A DNA stretch of 64,000 bases from an uncultured Eubacteriales bacterium (lineage in GTDB: Bacteria; Bacillota; Clostridia; Oscillospirales; Acutalibacteraceae), in the NCBI GenBank assembly GCA_934486455.1, contig CAKSPR010000001.1, forward strand, positions 1-64,000, read 5' to 3'. Shown piece after piece: positions 1-7,090 of this stretch. The first letter of the stretch is position 1. Every line of letters begins with the position of its first letter. The position numbers and the translations under genes were made by a program. A model generated the notes under the pieces. It saw only the letters and a list, made by a program, of their open reading frames with translations. It was not told the DNA's origin and did not search any database.

Positions 1-167
1 TATTCGCAGATTCTTTTCAGAACAGACATCGACACTTCTTCGTCGCGACGAAGCTTTGTCATTGTATTCGGAGAAATCTCCACCGCCCTGCGCAAATCAG
101 CCTTGCTCATTTTTTTATCGACAAGCAGCTTCCATAGATTGTTGTAGCTGACGGAAAGAATAATCAT
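1..167 (-). CDS. HTH (Cro/C1-type) transcriptional regulator, 3' end beyond the window
   Basis: The frame reads leftwards off the window edge, so only the first 55 residues are present. They start MIILSVSYNNLWKLLVDKK and continue into a helix-turn-helix region (SKADLRRAVEISPNTMTKL, then RRDEEVSMSVLKRIC). This matches the small Cro/C1-type HTH family of about 70 residues common in Firmicutes. The ATG is set by a GAGGTGA ribosome site 5-6 bases upstream. A consensus promoter and an inverted repeat lie directly upstream, which suits autoregulation. The target is unknown. The identity as an HTH protein is fairly sure from the helix pattern. Confidence 0.8.
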   Translation of the reverse strand, partial: MIILSVSYNNLWKLLVDKKMSKADLRRAVEISPNTMTKLRRDEEVSMSVLKRICE

Positions 168-190
168 CGCTATCACCTCAATTAATATAT

Positions 191-239
191 ATACTGTAGT
201 TCATTATAACATAAATAATCCCTGTTTACAATACAGTAT
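191..239 (-). promoter_or_regulatory. Promoter of the HTH regulator with flanking operator half-sites
   Basis: On the minus strand a -35 TTGTAA (226-231) and a -10 TATAAT (203-208) are separated by 17 bp. The exact inverted pair ATACTGTA (191-198) and TACAGTAT (232-239) brackets the promoter. This is the arrangement expected of a Cro/C1-type autorepressor operator. The promoter is read directly and the operator role is inferred. Confidence 0.7.
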
Positions 240-245
240 GCTATA

Positions 246-289
246 ATTTCAGCAAACAATCGCAAGAAATTGCGATTGTTTGCTGAAAT
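246..289. repeat. 20-bp perfect inverted repeat with a GAAA loop
   Basis: Two 20-base arms (246-265 and 270-289) are exactly complementary around a 4-base GAAA loop. There is no U-tract on either side, so it is not an obvious intrinsic terminator. It lies upstream of the HTH promoter and downstream of the tRNA on the minus strand. It could be a transcript-end hairpin, a protein site or a mobile-element relic. Confidence 0.8.
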
Positions 290-340
290 AGCGACGACTA
301 AAACAGCAATTTTATGTCTGTCAAAACGGTTTGCGGAAAT

Positions 341-411
341 TTTGCCGTAATGAAAAGGATCGGTAACGGACAATTCCGTCAACCGACCCTCTGGCATTGG
401 TGCGGGCGAAG
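341..411. repeat. Direct repeat, copy 1, of the tRNA-Leu 3' end and downstream flank
   Basis: This 71-bp block is repeated at 503-573 with two mismatches. Its right end equals the last 14 nt of the tRNA-Leu gene including CCA, and the remainder equals the sequence just downstream of that tRNA. No tRNA body follows this copy. It may be the scar of a lost tandem tRNA or of a recombination event. Confidence 0.8.
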
Positions 412-502
412 TCTCGGCGGCAAAACCCTCCGGGGGACGGTTTTGCAATCGAGAGTCCCTTCCAAAGAGCGGAAGCCCTCGGCGCACCGCGATTTGTACC
501 TT

Positions 503-573
503 TTTGCCGTAATGAAAAGGATCGGTAACGGACGCTTCCGTCAACCGACCCTCTGGCATTGGTGCGGGCGAAG
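503..573. repeat. Direct repeat, copy 2, overlapping the tRNA-Leu 3' end
   Basis: This is the intact-tRNA copy of the 71-bp repeat at 341-411. The spacer between copies holds a short hairpin with arms at 421-427 and 439-445. Confidence 0.8.
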
Positions 574-643
574 GGACTTGAACCCCCACGGTAAAACCAC
601 CAGATCCTAAGTCTGGCGCGTCTGCCAATTCCGCCACGCCCGC
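560..643 (-). tRNA. tRNA-Leu, anticodon TAG
   Basis: The minus strand folds as a tRNA with acceptor arms GCGGGCG and CGCCCGC, discriminator A and an encoded CCA. The anticodon stem is CCAGA/TCTGG around the loop CTTAGGA, giving anticodon TAG. The T-arm shows GGTTCAAGTCC. A Leu identity agrees with the anticodon and with the variable arm beginning TGGTTTT. Its promoter is about 80 nt upstream on the same strand. Confidence 0.93.
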
Positions 644-727
644 AGATATTTTTTTGAATTGAATTTTCAATTCTGTGAACTCCGTCCGTTTTTTGCGTTT
701 TTCAGGCGCCTTTCGGACAGCTTTTTC

Positions 728-756
728 ATTTTAGCACATCGGAGGGGCTTTTGCAA
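728..756 (-). promoter_or_regulatory. Promoter for tRNA-Leu
   Basis: The minus strand carries TTGCAA (751-756) and TAAAAT (728-733) with 17 bp between, plus a TG one base before the -10. The predicted start leaves a 5' leader of about 78 nt before the tRNA. A GAATTGAA palindrome at 656-673 lies inside that leader. Confidence 0.55.
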
Positions 757-1045
757 CGGTTTTTTGACGGAACCCTGTTCTTTTTGCTGCGGCCGTCTCG
801 GTAAACGGTCGCTGCTCACGAAAAAGACCGTTTTTCGGTGCGCTCGCCGGGAAAAAAGGGACGGCAAAGAGCGTATGTCTTCGACAGCCGACGCCAAAAT
901 ATCGAAAGGATATTTCAGGCTTAAAACGACGGGCGGCACGGCAAAAAGCGACGGAGAGCCTGCTTTTAAACGGGTCCCGTAACCCCTGTTGTTATTTTCA
1001 ACATTTTTTTGCGGTTTTGTGCGGTTTTGTTTTTTGCTCATGGGC
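757..1045. other. Non-coding spacer
   Basis: I see no convincing gene here. Open frames on both strands lack ribosome sites and family features. One hairpin (arms 803-810 and 826-833, followed by TTCGG) has a terminator-like shape on the plus strand but no gene that would use it. Confidence 0.5.
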
Positions 1046-1074
1046 TTGATTTTGCTTTTTGGCTATGTTATAAT
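1046..1074 (+). promoter_or_regulatory. Promoter of the aldolase/transaldolase gene
   Basis: TTGATT (1046-1051) and TATAAT (1069-1074) are spaced by 17 bp, with an extended -10 TG at 1066-1067. The leader to the start codon is about 145 nt. Confidence 0.75.
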
Positions 1075-1226
1075 CCACTTGATAAGAAAAGGAGAGGTCT
1101 TTTTTTCCGAGCTTTTTACATGCGTTCGGCTTTAAATGTCGGGAGGCCGACCCTCGCTGTCTTTGATTTTCGCGGGAGCGCGACAACGCCTTCCCGATAA
1201 AAAACATAAAAAAGAAGGAAGAAATT

Positions 1227-1913
1227 ATGCTGTACATTATGGACACCGCCAATCTGGACAAAATTCGCCATTGCGTCAAATATTATCCTATCGACGGCGT
1301 TACCACCAACCCTTCGATAATCTCCAAGGAGCACTCCGATTTTCCCAAGCTCATTAAGGAGATCCGCTCGATCATCGGTGAGGAGAGAATGTTCCACATT
1401 CAGGTTACCGGCGATTCTTATGATGAAATTGTCAGAGAGGCCACCGATCTGCGGGATTATGTGGGCGGTAACCTCTATATAAAGGTTCCCATCTCAAAAG
1501 AGGGACTTAAAGCCACCTCCAAGCTCAAGGAAATGGGCATGAAGGTCACCGAGACCGCCATTTTCACCCCTCAGCAGGCTCTTATTGCCGCTAAGGCCGG
1601 CGCCGATTTCGTCGCTCCTTATGTTAACCGCCTCGACAACATCGTTTCCGACGGCGTTAATGTGGTCGGCGACATCGTGACCCTCTTTAAGGCTCATAAC
1701 ATCTCCACCAAGGTGCTTGCCGCCTCCTTCAAGACGGTTGAGCAGGTGCACAAGATTGCAATGCTCGGCACCCACGCCATCACCATCACCCCCGAGCTTT
1801 ACGATTCGATAATCTATCATCCCATGACCCTCTACGCAATAGACGACTTCAAGGCCGACTGGGAGAGCGTTTACGGCGATCAGACCATTCTCAAAATGTT
1901 TGAGAATAAATAA
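1227..1913 (+). CDS. fsa: Fructose-6-phosphate aldolase / TalC-type transaldolase
   Basis: The 228-residue protein opens MLYIMDTANLDKIRH and continues GVTTNPSI, the signature of the small transaldolase/FSA family of class I aldolases. The Schiff-base lysine lies in NLYIKVP and further family blocks are APYVNR and TKVLAASFK. Members either move a dihydroxyacetone unit in the non-oxidative pentose phosphate route or cleave fructose 6-phosphate. The sequence alone does not settle which reaction dominates. The start has an AAGGAAG ribosome site. The gene stands alone between its own promoter and a terminator. The length is slightly above the usual 215-220 residues. Confidence 0.9.
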   Translation: MLYIMDTANLDKIRHCVKYYPIDGVTTNPSIISKEHSDFPKLIKEIRSIIGEERMFHIQVTGDSYDEIVREATDLRDYVGGNLYIKVPISKEGLKATSKLKEMGMKVTETAIFTPQQALIAAKAGADFVAPYVNRLDNIVSDGVNVVGDIVTLFKAHNISTKVLAASFKTVEQVHKIAMLGTHAITITPELYDSIIYHPMTLYAIDDFKADWESVYGDQTILKMFENK

Positions 1914-1947
1914 TCAATCGCCGAAAAAATCAACAGCGTTGTTTTAA

Positions 1948-1981
1948 CCCCGCAGCACCCCCCTTAAAGGGTGTTGCGGGG
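1948..1981 (+). terminator. Terminator after the aldolase gene
   Basis: A 13-bp stem (1948-1960 with 1969-1981, one G-T pair) encloses an 8-base loop 35 bp past the stop codon. The following tract is weak (CAATTCCCGTTTT), so termination may be incomplete. Confidence 0.6.
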
Positions 1982-2110
1982 CAATTCCCGTTTTGCGGAA
2001 TATTGCAAAATCCCCGTAAGTTCCGCAAAATCCGCCGCGGGTGCAAAGCCCTTTTTAAAAAACCACGCGCAGAAGGAGAAGTCTTCTTCCCTGCCGCTTT
2101 AGGAGAAAAC

Positions 2111-5100
2111 ATGAAATTTTTCGACAATTTTTTAACCGCTCTTCCCGAATATCGCGCCCTTGAAAAGGCGGTGGAAAAGGAAAGGCTGCCCCTGGGGGTG
2201 ACAGGCGTTTCTCACATCCACCGCGCCCACATAATCTCCACCCTCTGTAAACAGCAAGGCCGCCGCGGCCTTGTGCTTGCGGGAGACGAGGGCGAGGGGG
2301 CAAAGCTTTGCGCCGACATAAACGCCATGGGGCTGAACGCCCTGCTTCTTCCGGCAAAGGATTTTGACTTTCGCCCGGGCGCCGCTTCGAGAGAATATGA
2401 GCAGCAGCGGCTTTTTGTGCTGTCCAAGGTGCTTGAAGGGGATTACGGCGTTCTTATAGCCTGCGTCGATTCGGCCATGGAATTTACCGTTTCTCCCGAG
2501 CAGCTTTACCGCATGAATTTTTCACTTCGCTCGGGTCAGGAAATTTCTCCCGACGAGGCGGTCAGAAGACTTTTAAGCGTGGGATATACCCGCTGCGATA
2601 CGGTTGAAGGCCCGGGACAGTTTGCCAAACGAGGCGGTATTCTCGACATATTCACCCCCGACCGCGAGACTCCCGTTCGTATAGAGTTCTGGGGGGACGA
2701 GATCGACTGTATGGGCAGCTTTGATGTGCTTTCCCAGAGGCGAAGCGACAGCATAGACAGCCTTTCGGTTGCCCCCGCAAGGGAGATTCTTTTAAGCAAG
2801 CCGAAAGAGCTTGCAGAAAAAATAGAGGACATAGCAAAGCGCCTGCGCTCGCCCAAATCCGAAAAGACCAAGGCGCAGATGCTTTCGGACGCCGAGCTTT
2901 TAAAGACCACCGGCACAACCGAGGGACTTGACCGCTTTATACCGTTTATAGACGGGGCGCAAAGCACGGTTTTCGACTATACCGCCGACGCCCTGCTTTT
3001 TGTAAGCGACACGGCCAAGGTCAAGGAGAAGGCTCGGGTTTTTCACTGGCAGCTGAATGAAGACATAAAGGCGCTGTTTAACGAAGGGCTTTTGTGCCGC
3101 GGCCTTGAAAAATACGCATTGACCTTTGAGGAAGTTTGCGAAAAATATACCGATCGGGGAGCGATCTTTCTCGACTCCTTTGCCCGCGGCAGCTTTGATG
3201 TGCCCGTAAAAGATCTCTGCTCCTTTACGGTCAAAACCTCCACCCCCTTTTCGGGAAACATATCCCAGCTTTGCGACGATCTTGAGCCGATCATGTCGCG
3301 GGGCTTTGCCGCAGCCATACTTGCGGGAAACAAAAAGGGTGCCGAAATTTTAGCGGAGGATCTTAGGAAAAAAGGCTTTAAAGCCGATTATCAGGATAGT
3401 TTTGACTCTGTTCCTTACGGCAAAATAGCCGTGACCGCGGGAAGCCTTTCGGGCGGATTTGAATATCTGCCGTCAAAGTTTGTGCTTATAACGCAAAGCA
3501 GGCGCACCGCCGCAAAAACGGTCAAACGAAAGAAAAATCCCAATGCCTTCAACTCCCTCGACGAGCTGAGAAAGGGCGATTATGTGGTACATACCGTCCA
3601 CGGGATCGGCATTTTCGAGGGCATTCGAAAAATTGAATCAAACGGCATAATCAAGGACTACATCACCATAAGCTACGCCGGAAAGGATGTTCTTTATGTT
3701 CCGGTGACCCAGCTTGATCTCGTATCCAAATATATCGGCGCAGGCGGGGACGAGGTAAAGGTAAGGCTCAACAAGCTTGGCGGAACCGACTGGCAAAGGA
3801 CCCGTTCAAGGGTCAAATCGGCGGTCAAGGACATCGCTAAAGACCTTATCTCCCTTTATTCACAACGCATGAACACAAAGGGCTATGCCTTTTCTCCCGA
3901 CATCGACATGCAAAACGATTTCGAGCGCCGCTTTGAATTTGAAGAAACCGACGATCAACTGAGATGCATCGATGAAATAAAATACGACATGATGCGCCCG
4001 GTGCCAATGGACAGACTGCTTTGCGGAGATGTGGGCTTCGGCAAGACCGAGGTGGCGCTGAGAGCGGCATTCAAATGCATTGCCGAGGGCAAACAGTGCG
4101 CCTTGCTTGTGCCCACCACCATTCTCGCCTGGCAGCATTATCAAACGGTACTGCGGCGAATGGACGGTATGCCGGTCAACATCGAGCTTTTGTCCCGTTT
4201 CCGCACCCCTTCTCAGCAAAATGAAACCATAAAACGCCTTTTAAGGGGCGAAACCGATATGGTCATCGGCACCCACCGACTTATCTCCGACGATGTAAAA
4301 TTCCGCGATCTGGGACTGCTCATCGTCGACGAGGAGCAGCGTTTCGGAGTGGCGCAAAAGGAGCGGCTTAAAGAGAAATTCAAGGCGGTGGATGTGCTGA
4401 CCCTTTCGGCCACCCCCATTCCCAGAACCCTTAATATGGCCATGTCGGGACTCAGAGACATGTCGGTCATTGAGGAGGCTCCTCTCGACCGCCACCCTGT
4501 TCAGACCTATGTTTGCGAATACGACAGCGGGGTCATTGCCGACGCCATACGGCGGGAGCTTCGCCGAGGCGGACAGGTATATTATCTCCACAATCGGGTG
4601 GACAACATCGACCGTGTGGCACTGTCCCTTAAAGAAAAAATCCCCGAGGCAAAAATCGGGGTGGCTCACGGAAAGATGAACGAGGAACAGCTGTCACAGG
4701 TTTGGAAGTCGCTTATCGAAAACGAGATCGACCTGCTTGTCTGTACCACCATAATCGAGACCGGCGTTGATGTGCCAAACGCCAACACCCTTATAATCGA
4801 GGACGCCGACCGAATGGGACTTGCACAGCTTCATCAGATAAGAGGCAGAGTCGGACGCTCGTCCAGACGCGCCTACGCCTATCTCACCTTCCGCCGGGGA
4901 AAAGAGCTTTCGGACATTGCCGACCGACGGCTTTCGGCCATAAGAGAATTTACCGAATTCGGATCGGGTCTTAAAATCGCCATGCGCGACCTTGAAATAA
5001 GAGGTGCGGGCAACCTGCTCGGTGCCGAACAGCACGGGCAGATGTCGGCGGTGGGATATGATATGTATTTAAAGCTGCTTGCCGACGCGGTCAAGGAGGA

Positions 5101-5590
5101 AAAGGGCGAAAAGGTTGAGGACACTCCCGAGTGCACGGTGGACATTCAAATCCCCGCCCACATTCCCGAGGATTACATCGAGGATCTGCCCACCCGCCTT
5201 TCGATCTACCGCCGCATTGCCGACATAAGAAGCGAGGCCGACAGCGAGGATGTTTTCGACGAGCTTATCGACCGATTCGGCGAACCGCCAAAGCCGGTTG
5301 TGGGGCTTGTTAATGTGGCGCTGCTCCGAGGGAGAGCGGCGAAGCTCGGCATTTATGAGGTGTCTCAGCAAAACGGCTGTTTACTTCTTTATCAGAAAAA
5401 TCCGAGCGTTGAGGCGGTGCTTAAAGCGGCCGAAAAGATGAGGGGACAAATACTTTTAAACGCAGGGAACAAGCCCTATATTTCGGTCAAGCTGCTTAAC
5501 ACCCAAACACCCGTAAACGCTCTTAAAGAGGCACTTTCAACCCTTGAGCAGGCAACAATTTCCGACACTGCCGAGCCGCAGCAGAAGTAA
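2111..5590 (+). CDS. mfd: Transcription-repair coupling factor Mfd
   Basis: This 1159-residue protein is a full-length Mfd. It removes RNA polymerase stalled at DNA lesions and recruits UvrA. The order is an N-terminal UvrB-like module, the RNA-polymerase-interacting domain (DYVVHTVHGIGIFEG), then a RecG-like translocase with Walker A GDVGFGKTE, a DEEQRFG box, SATPIPRTLNMA and QIRGRVGRS, and a C-terminal TRCF domain (TRLSIYRRIA). I start it at the ATG preceded by AGGAG, since the open frame continues upstream without a ribosome site. A 10-bp hairpin (1991-2000 with 2021-2030) lies in the leader. The gene is followed by a strong bidirectional terminator. Confidence 0.97.
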   Translation: MKFFDNFLTALPEYRALEKAVEKERLPLGVTGVSHIHRAHIISTLCKQQGRRGLVLAGDEGEGAKLCADINAMGLNALLLPAKDFDFRPGAASREYEQQRLFVLSKVLEGDYGVLIACVDSAMEFTVSPEQLYRMNFSLRSGQEISPDEAVRRLLSVGYTRCDTVEGPGQFAKRGGILDIFTPDRETPVRIEFWGDEIDCMGSFDVLSQRRSDSIDSLSVAPAREILLSKPKELAEKIEDIAKRLRSPKSEKTKAQMLSDAELLKTTGTTEGLDRFIPFIDGAQSTVFDYTADALLFVSDTAKVKEKARVFHWQLNEDIKALFNEGLLCRGLEKYALTFEEVCEKYTDRGAIFLDSFARGSFDVPVKDLCSFTVKTSTPFSGNISQLCDDLEPIMSRGFAAAILAGNKKGAEILAEDLRKKGFKADYQDSFDSVPYGKIAVTAGSLSGGFEYLPSKFVLITQSRRTAAKTVKRKKNPNAFNSLDELRKGDYVVHTVHGIGIFEGIRKIESNGIIKDYITISYAGKDVLYVPVTQLDLVSKYIGAGGDEVKVRLNKLGGTDWQRTRSRVKSAVKDIAKDLISLYSQRMNTKGYAFSPDIDMQNDFERRFEFEETDDQLRCIDEIKYDMMRPVPMDRLLCGDVGFGKTEVALRAAFKCIAEGKQCALLVPTTILAWQHYQTVLRRMDGMPVNIELLSRFRTPSQQNETIKRLLRGETDMVIGTHRLISDDVKFRDLGLLIVDEEQRFGVAQKERLKEKFKAVDVLTLSATPIPRTLNMAMSGLRDMSVIEEAPLDRHPVQTYVCEYDSGVIADAIRRELRRGGQVYYLHNRVDNIDRVALSLKEKIPEAKIGVAHGKMNEEQLSQVWKSLIENEIDLLVCTTIIETGVDVPNANTLIIEDADRMGLAQLHQIRGRVGRSSRRAYAYLTFRRGKELSDIADRRLSAIREFTEFGSGLKIAMRDLEIRGAGNLLGAEQHGQMSAVGYDMYLKLLADAVKEEKGEKVEDTPECTVDIQIPAHIPEDYIEDLPTRLSIYRRIADIRSEADSEDVFDELIDRFGEPPKPVVGLVNVALLRGRAAKLGIYEVSQQNGCLLLYQKNPSVEAVLKAAEKMRGQILLNAGNKPYISVKLLNTQTPVNALKEALSTLEQATISDTAEPQQK

Positions 5591-5636
5591 TTGAAAAAGC
5601 AAAAGACTCCGCAAAAACATATACCCGACAGCCGAA

Positions 5637-5712
5637 ACGGTCGGCCGTTTCGGTCGCCGAGCGGCCGCCGTCGGCATTTCGGTCGGTATTTCGGTCTGTA
5701 TTTCGACCGCAG
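5637..5712. repeat. Degenerate 12-bp tandem repeat rich in CGGTATTTCGGT
   Basis: Three adjoining 12-base units vary around CGGTATTTCGGT, preceded by related GGTCGGCCGTTTCGGT sequence. It lies between mfd and its terminator and codes for nothing visible. Confidence 0.6.
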
Positions 5713-5718
5713 TTTAAT

Positions 5719-5760
5719 AACACAGCGCCCGACGGAATAACCAACGGGCGCTGTGTTTTA
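5719..5760. terminator. Bidirectional terminator between mfd and the GH125 gene
   Basis: A perfect 13-bp stem (5719-5731 with 5745-5757) has a 13-base loop, with TTTTA on the plus-strand side and TTATTAAA on the minus-strand side. It can end both convergent genes. Confidence 0.85.
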
Positions 5761-5765
5761 CTCTT

Positions 5766-7046
5766 TTATATTACCCCTTCGTCAAGGCAATGCATGACAA
5801 ACTCGCAAAACAGCGAACATGACCATGCAAACCAGGGGCGGGTGTATTTTGACGGGTCGTTAACATCAAAGCCCTCGTGCATTAAATCCGTGCCGTCGGT
5901 GGCGGAGACAAGCATTTTTAGAAGCGAAAGCTTTTCTTCCTTATCCTTCGCCGTCAGTCCCTGCATGGAAAGGGCGATGTGCCAGACAAAATTTTTAGGG
6001 GTATGGGGACTGCCCACTCCCTTTGCATACTTCCCTTCAAAATAGAAGGGGTTGTCCTTAGAAAGCACAAAGTCTCTCGTAGCCTCGTAAACGGGATCGT
6101 TTTTGCTGCAAAATCCGAGATAGGGCGCCGAAAGAAGGCTCGGTACATTGGCGTCGTCGGACAGTATATAATTGCCAAGTCCGTCGGTCTCGTAGGCATA
6201 CATTTTGCCGAATTTTTCGTGAACGACACAGCCGAAATTCTTGATTCCCTGTCTTATCTCGGCCGAAAGGGTACGGCATTTTTGCGACAGCCGTCCGTCC
6301 TTTGCTATTTTCTCGAAAATCTCGGCAAGGTGCAAAAGCTCGACGGCGGCAAACATATTTGACGGGATAAGGTAGTTATAAAAACAGCGGTCGTCGCTGG
6401 GACGAAAGCCCGACCAGGTCATGCCGGTAAAGCCCACGGGATTGCCCTCGCCGTTTTTTGGCATGGTGTCGTGCTCGGCGGTGTTCGGGCGGATGAATTT
6501 ATAATCAGATTTTTCTTTGTGATACTGTTCCTTTTCAAAAAGGGTCAGTATTTTTTTTGCCCCCTCGAAAAATGTGCCGTTAAAATGGGCCGTTCTTCCC
6601 GTTGCCTTATAAAAATCAAAGGAAAGCTTTACGGCGTAGCAAAGAGAGTCTACCTCGTATTTTCTCTCCCAGATAAGGGGATCGTCGCAGTTGTCATCGT
6701 CGTTGCAGTGGCCGCCGTTCTCCCTTTCGTTATAGGCATTGGCATAGGGGTCGTGGCAGATGCATTTAAACTGCCTTTTGCACAGCCCCTCGATAAAATC
6801 GGCCGCAGATGCGCTTTTCTTTGCAAGGGGGAGGTAACAAATAACCTGCGCCGTGCTGTCGCGGAGCCACATGGCGGGAATGTCGCCGGTTATGAGAAAG
6901 GTGTCGTCCTTTGAGGCGGTTTTAACGGTGGTTTCGGCCGTTACGGGGAAGCATTTTTCAAAAACCTCGGCCGCCTTCGGCAGAGCCGATTTTTTGAGCC
7001 GTAGAGCAATGCTTTGAGCCTCTTTTTTTATTTCTTCAAGATACAT
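5766..7046 (-). CDS. Glycoside hydrolase family 125 (exo-alpha-1,6-mannosidase)
   Basis: The 426-residue protein resembles GH125 (formerly DUF1237), metal-independent inverting exo-alpha-1,6-mannosidases. Recognisable blocks are DIPAMWLRDSTAQ near residue 75, YANAYNERENGGH, EVDSLCYA and the C-terminal MHEGFDVNDPSKYTRPWFAW. There is no signal peptide, so it should act in the cytoplasm on imported mannosides or glycan fragments. I start it at the ATG with AAGGAGACAAA upstream, 44 bp after polA stops, so the two are probably co-transcribed. The frame extends 16 residues further upstream without a ribosome site. Family assignment is strong, and substrate is by analogy. Confidence 0.9.
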   Translation of the reverse strand: MYLEEIKKEAQSIALRLKKSALPKAAEVFEKCFPVTAETTVKTASKDDTFLITGDIPAMWLRDSTAQVICYLPLAKKSASAADFIEGLCKRQFKCICHDPYANAYNERENGGHCNDDDNCDDPLIWERKYEVDSLCYAVKLSFDFYKATGRTAHFNGTFFEGAKKILTLFEKEQYHKEKSDYKFIRPNTAEHDTMPKNGEGNPVGFTGMTWSGFRPSDDRCFYNYLIPSNMFAAVELLHLAEIFEKIAKDGRLSQKCRTLSAEIRQGIKNFGCVVHEKFGKMYAYETDGLGNYILSDDANVPSLLSAPYLGFCSKNDPVYEATRDFVLSKDNPFYFEGKYAKGVGSPHTPKNFVWHIALSMQGLTAKDKEEKLSLLKMLVSATDGTDLMHEGFDVNDPSKYTRPWFAWSCSLFCEFVMHCLDEGVI

Positions 7047-7090
7047 TTTTGTCTCCTTGGTTAAAATTCCGAAGCATGCCTGCAACAGGC

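Noticed and set aside
341..411. tRNA pseudogene
   Set aside because: Only the last 14 nt of a tRNA are present. The rest is flanking sequence, so it is better described as a direct repeat.
659..1041. Small genes on either strand between the tRNA and the aldolase gene
   Set aside because: The frames overlap each other, lack ribosome sites and have Arg/Lys/Ser-rich translations without motifs.
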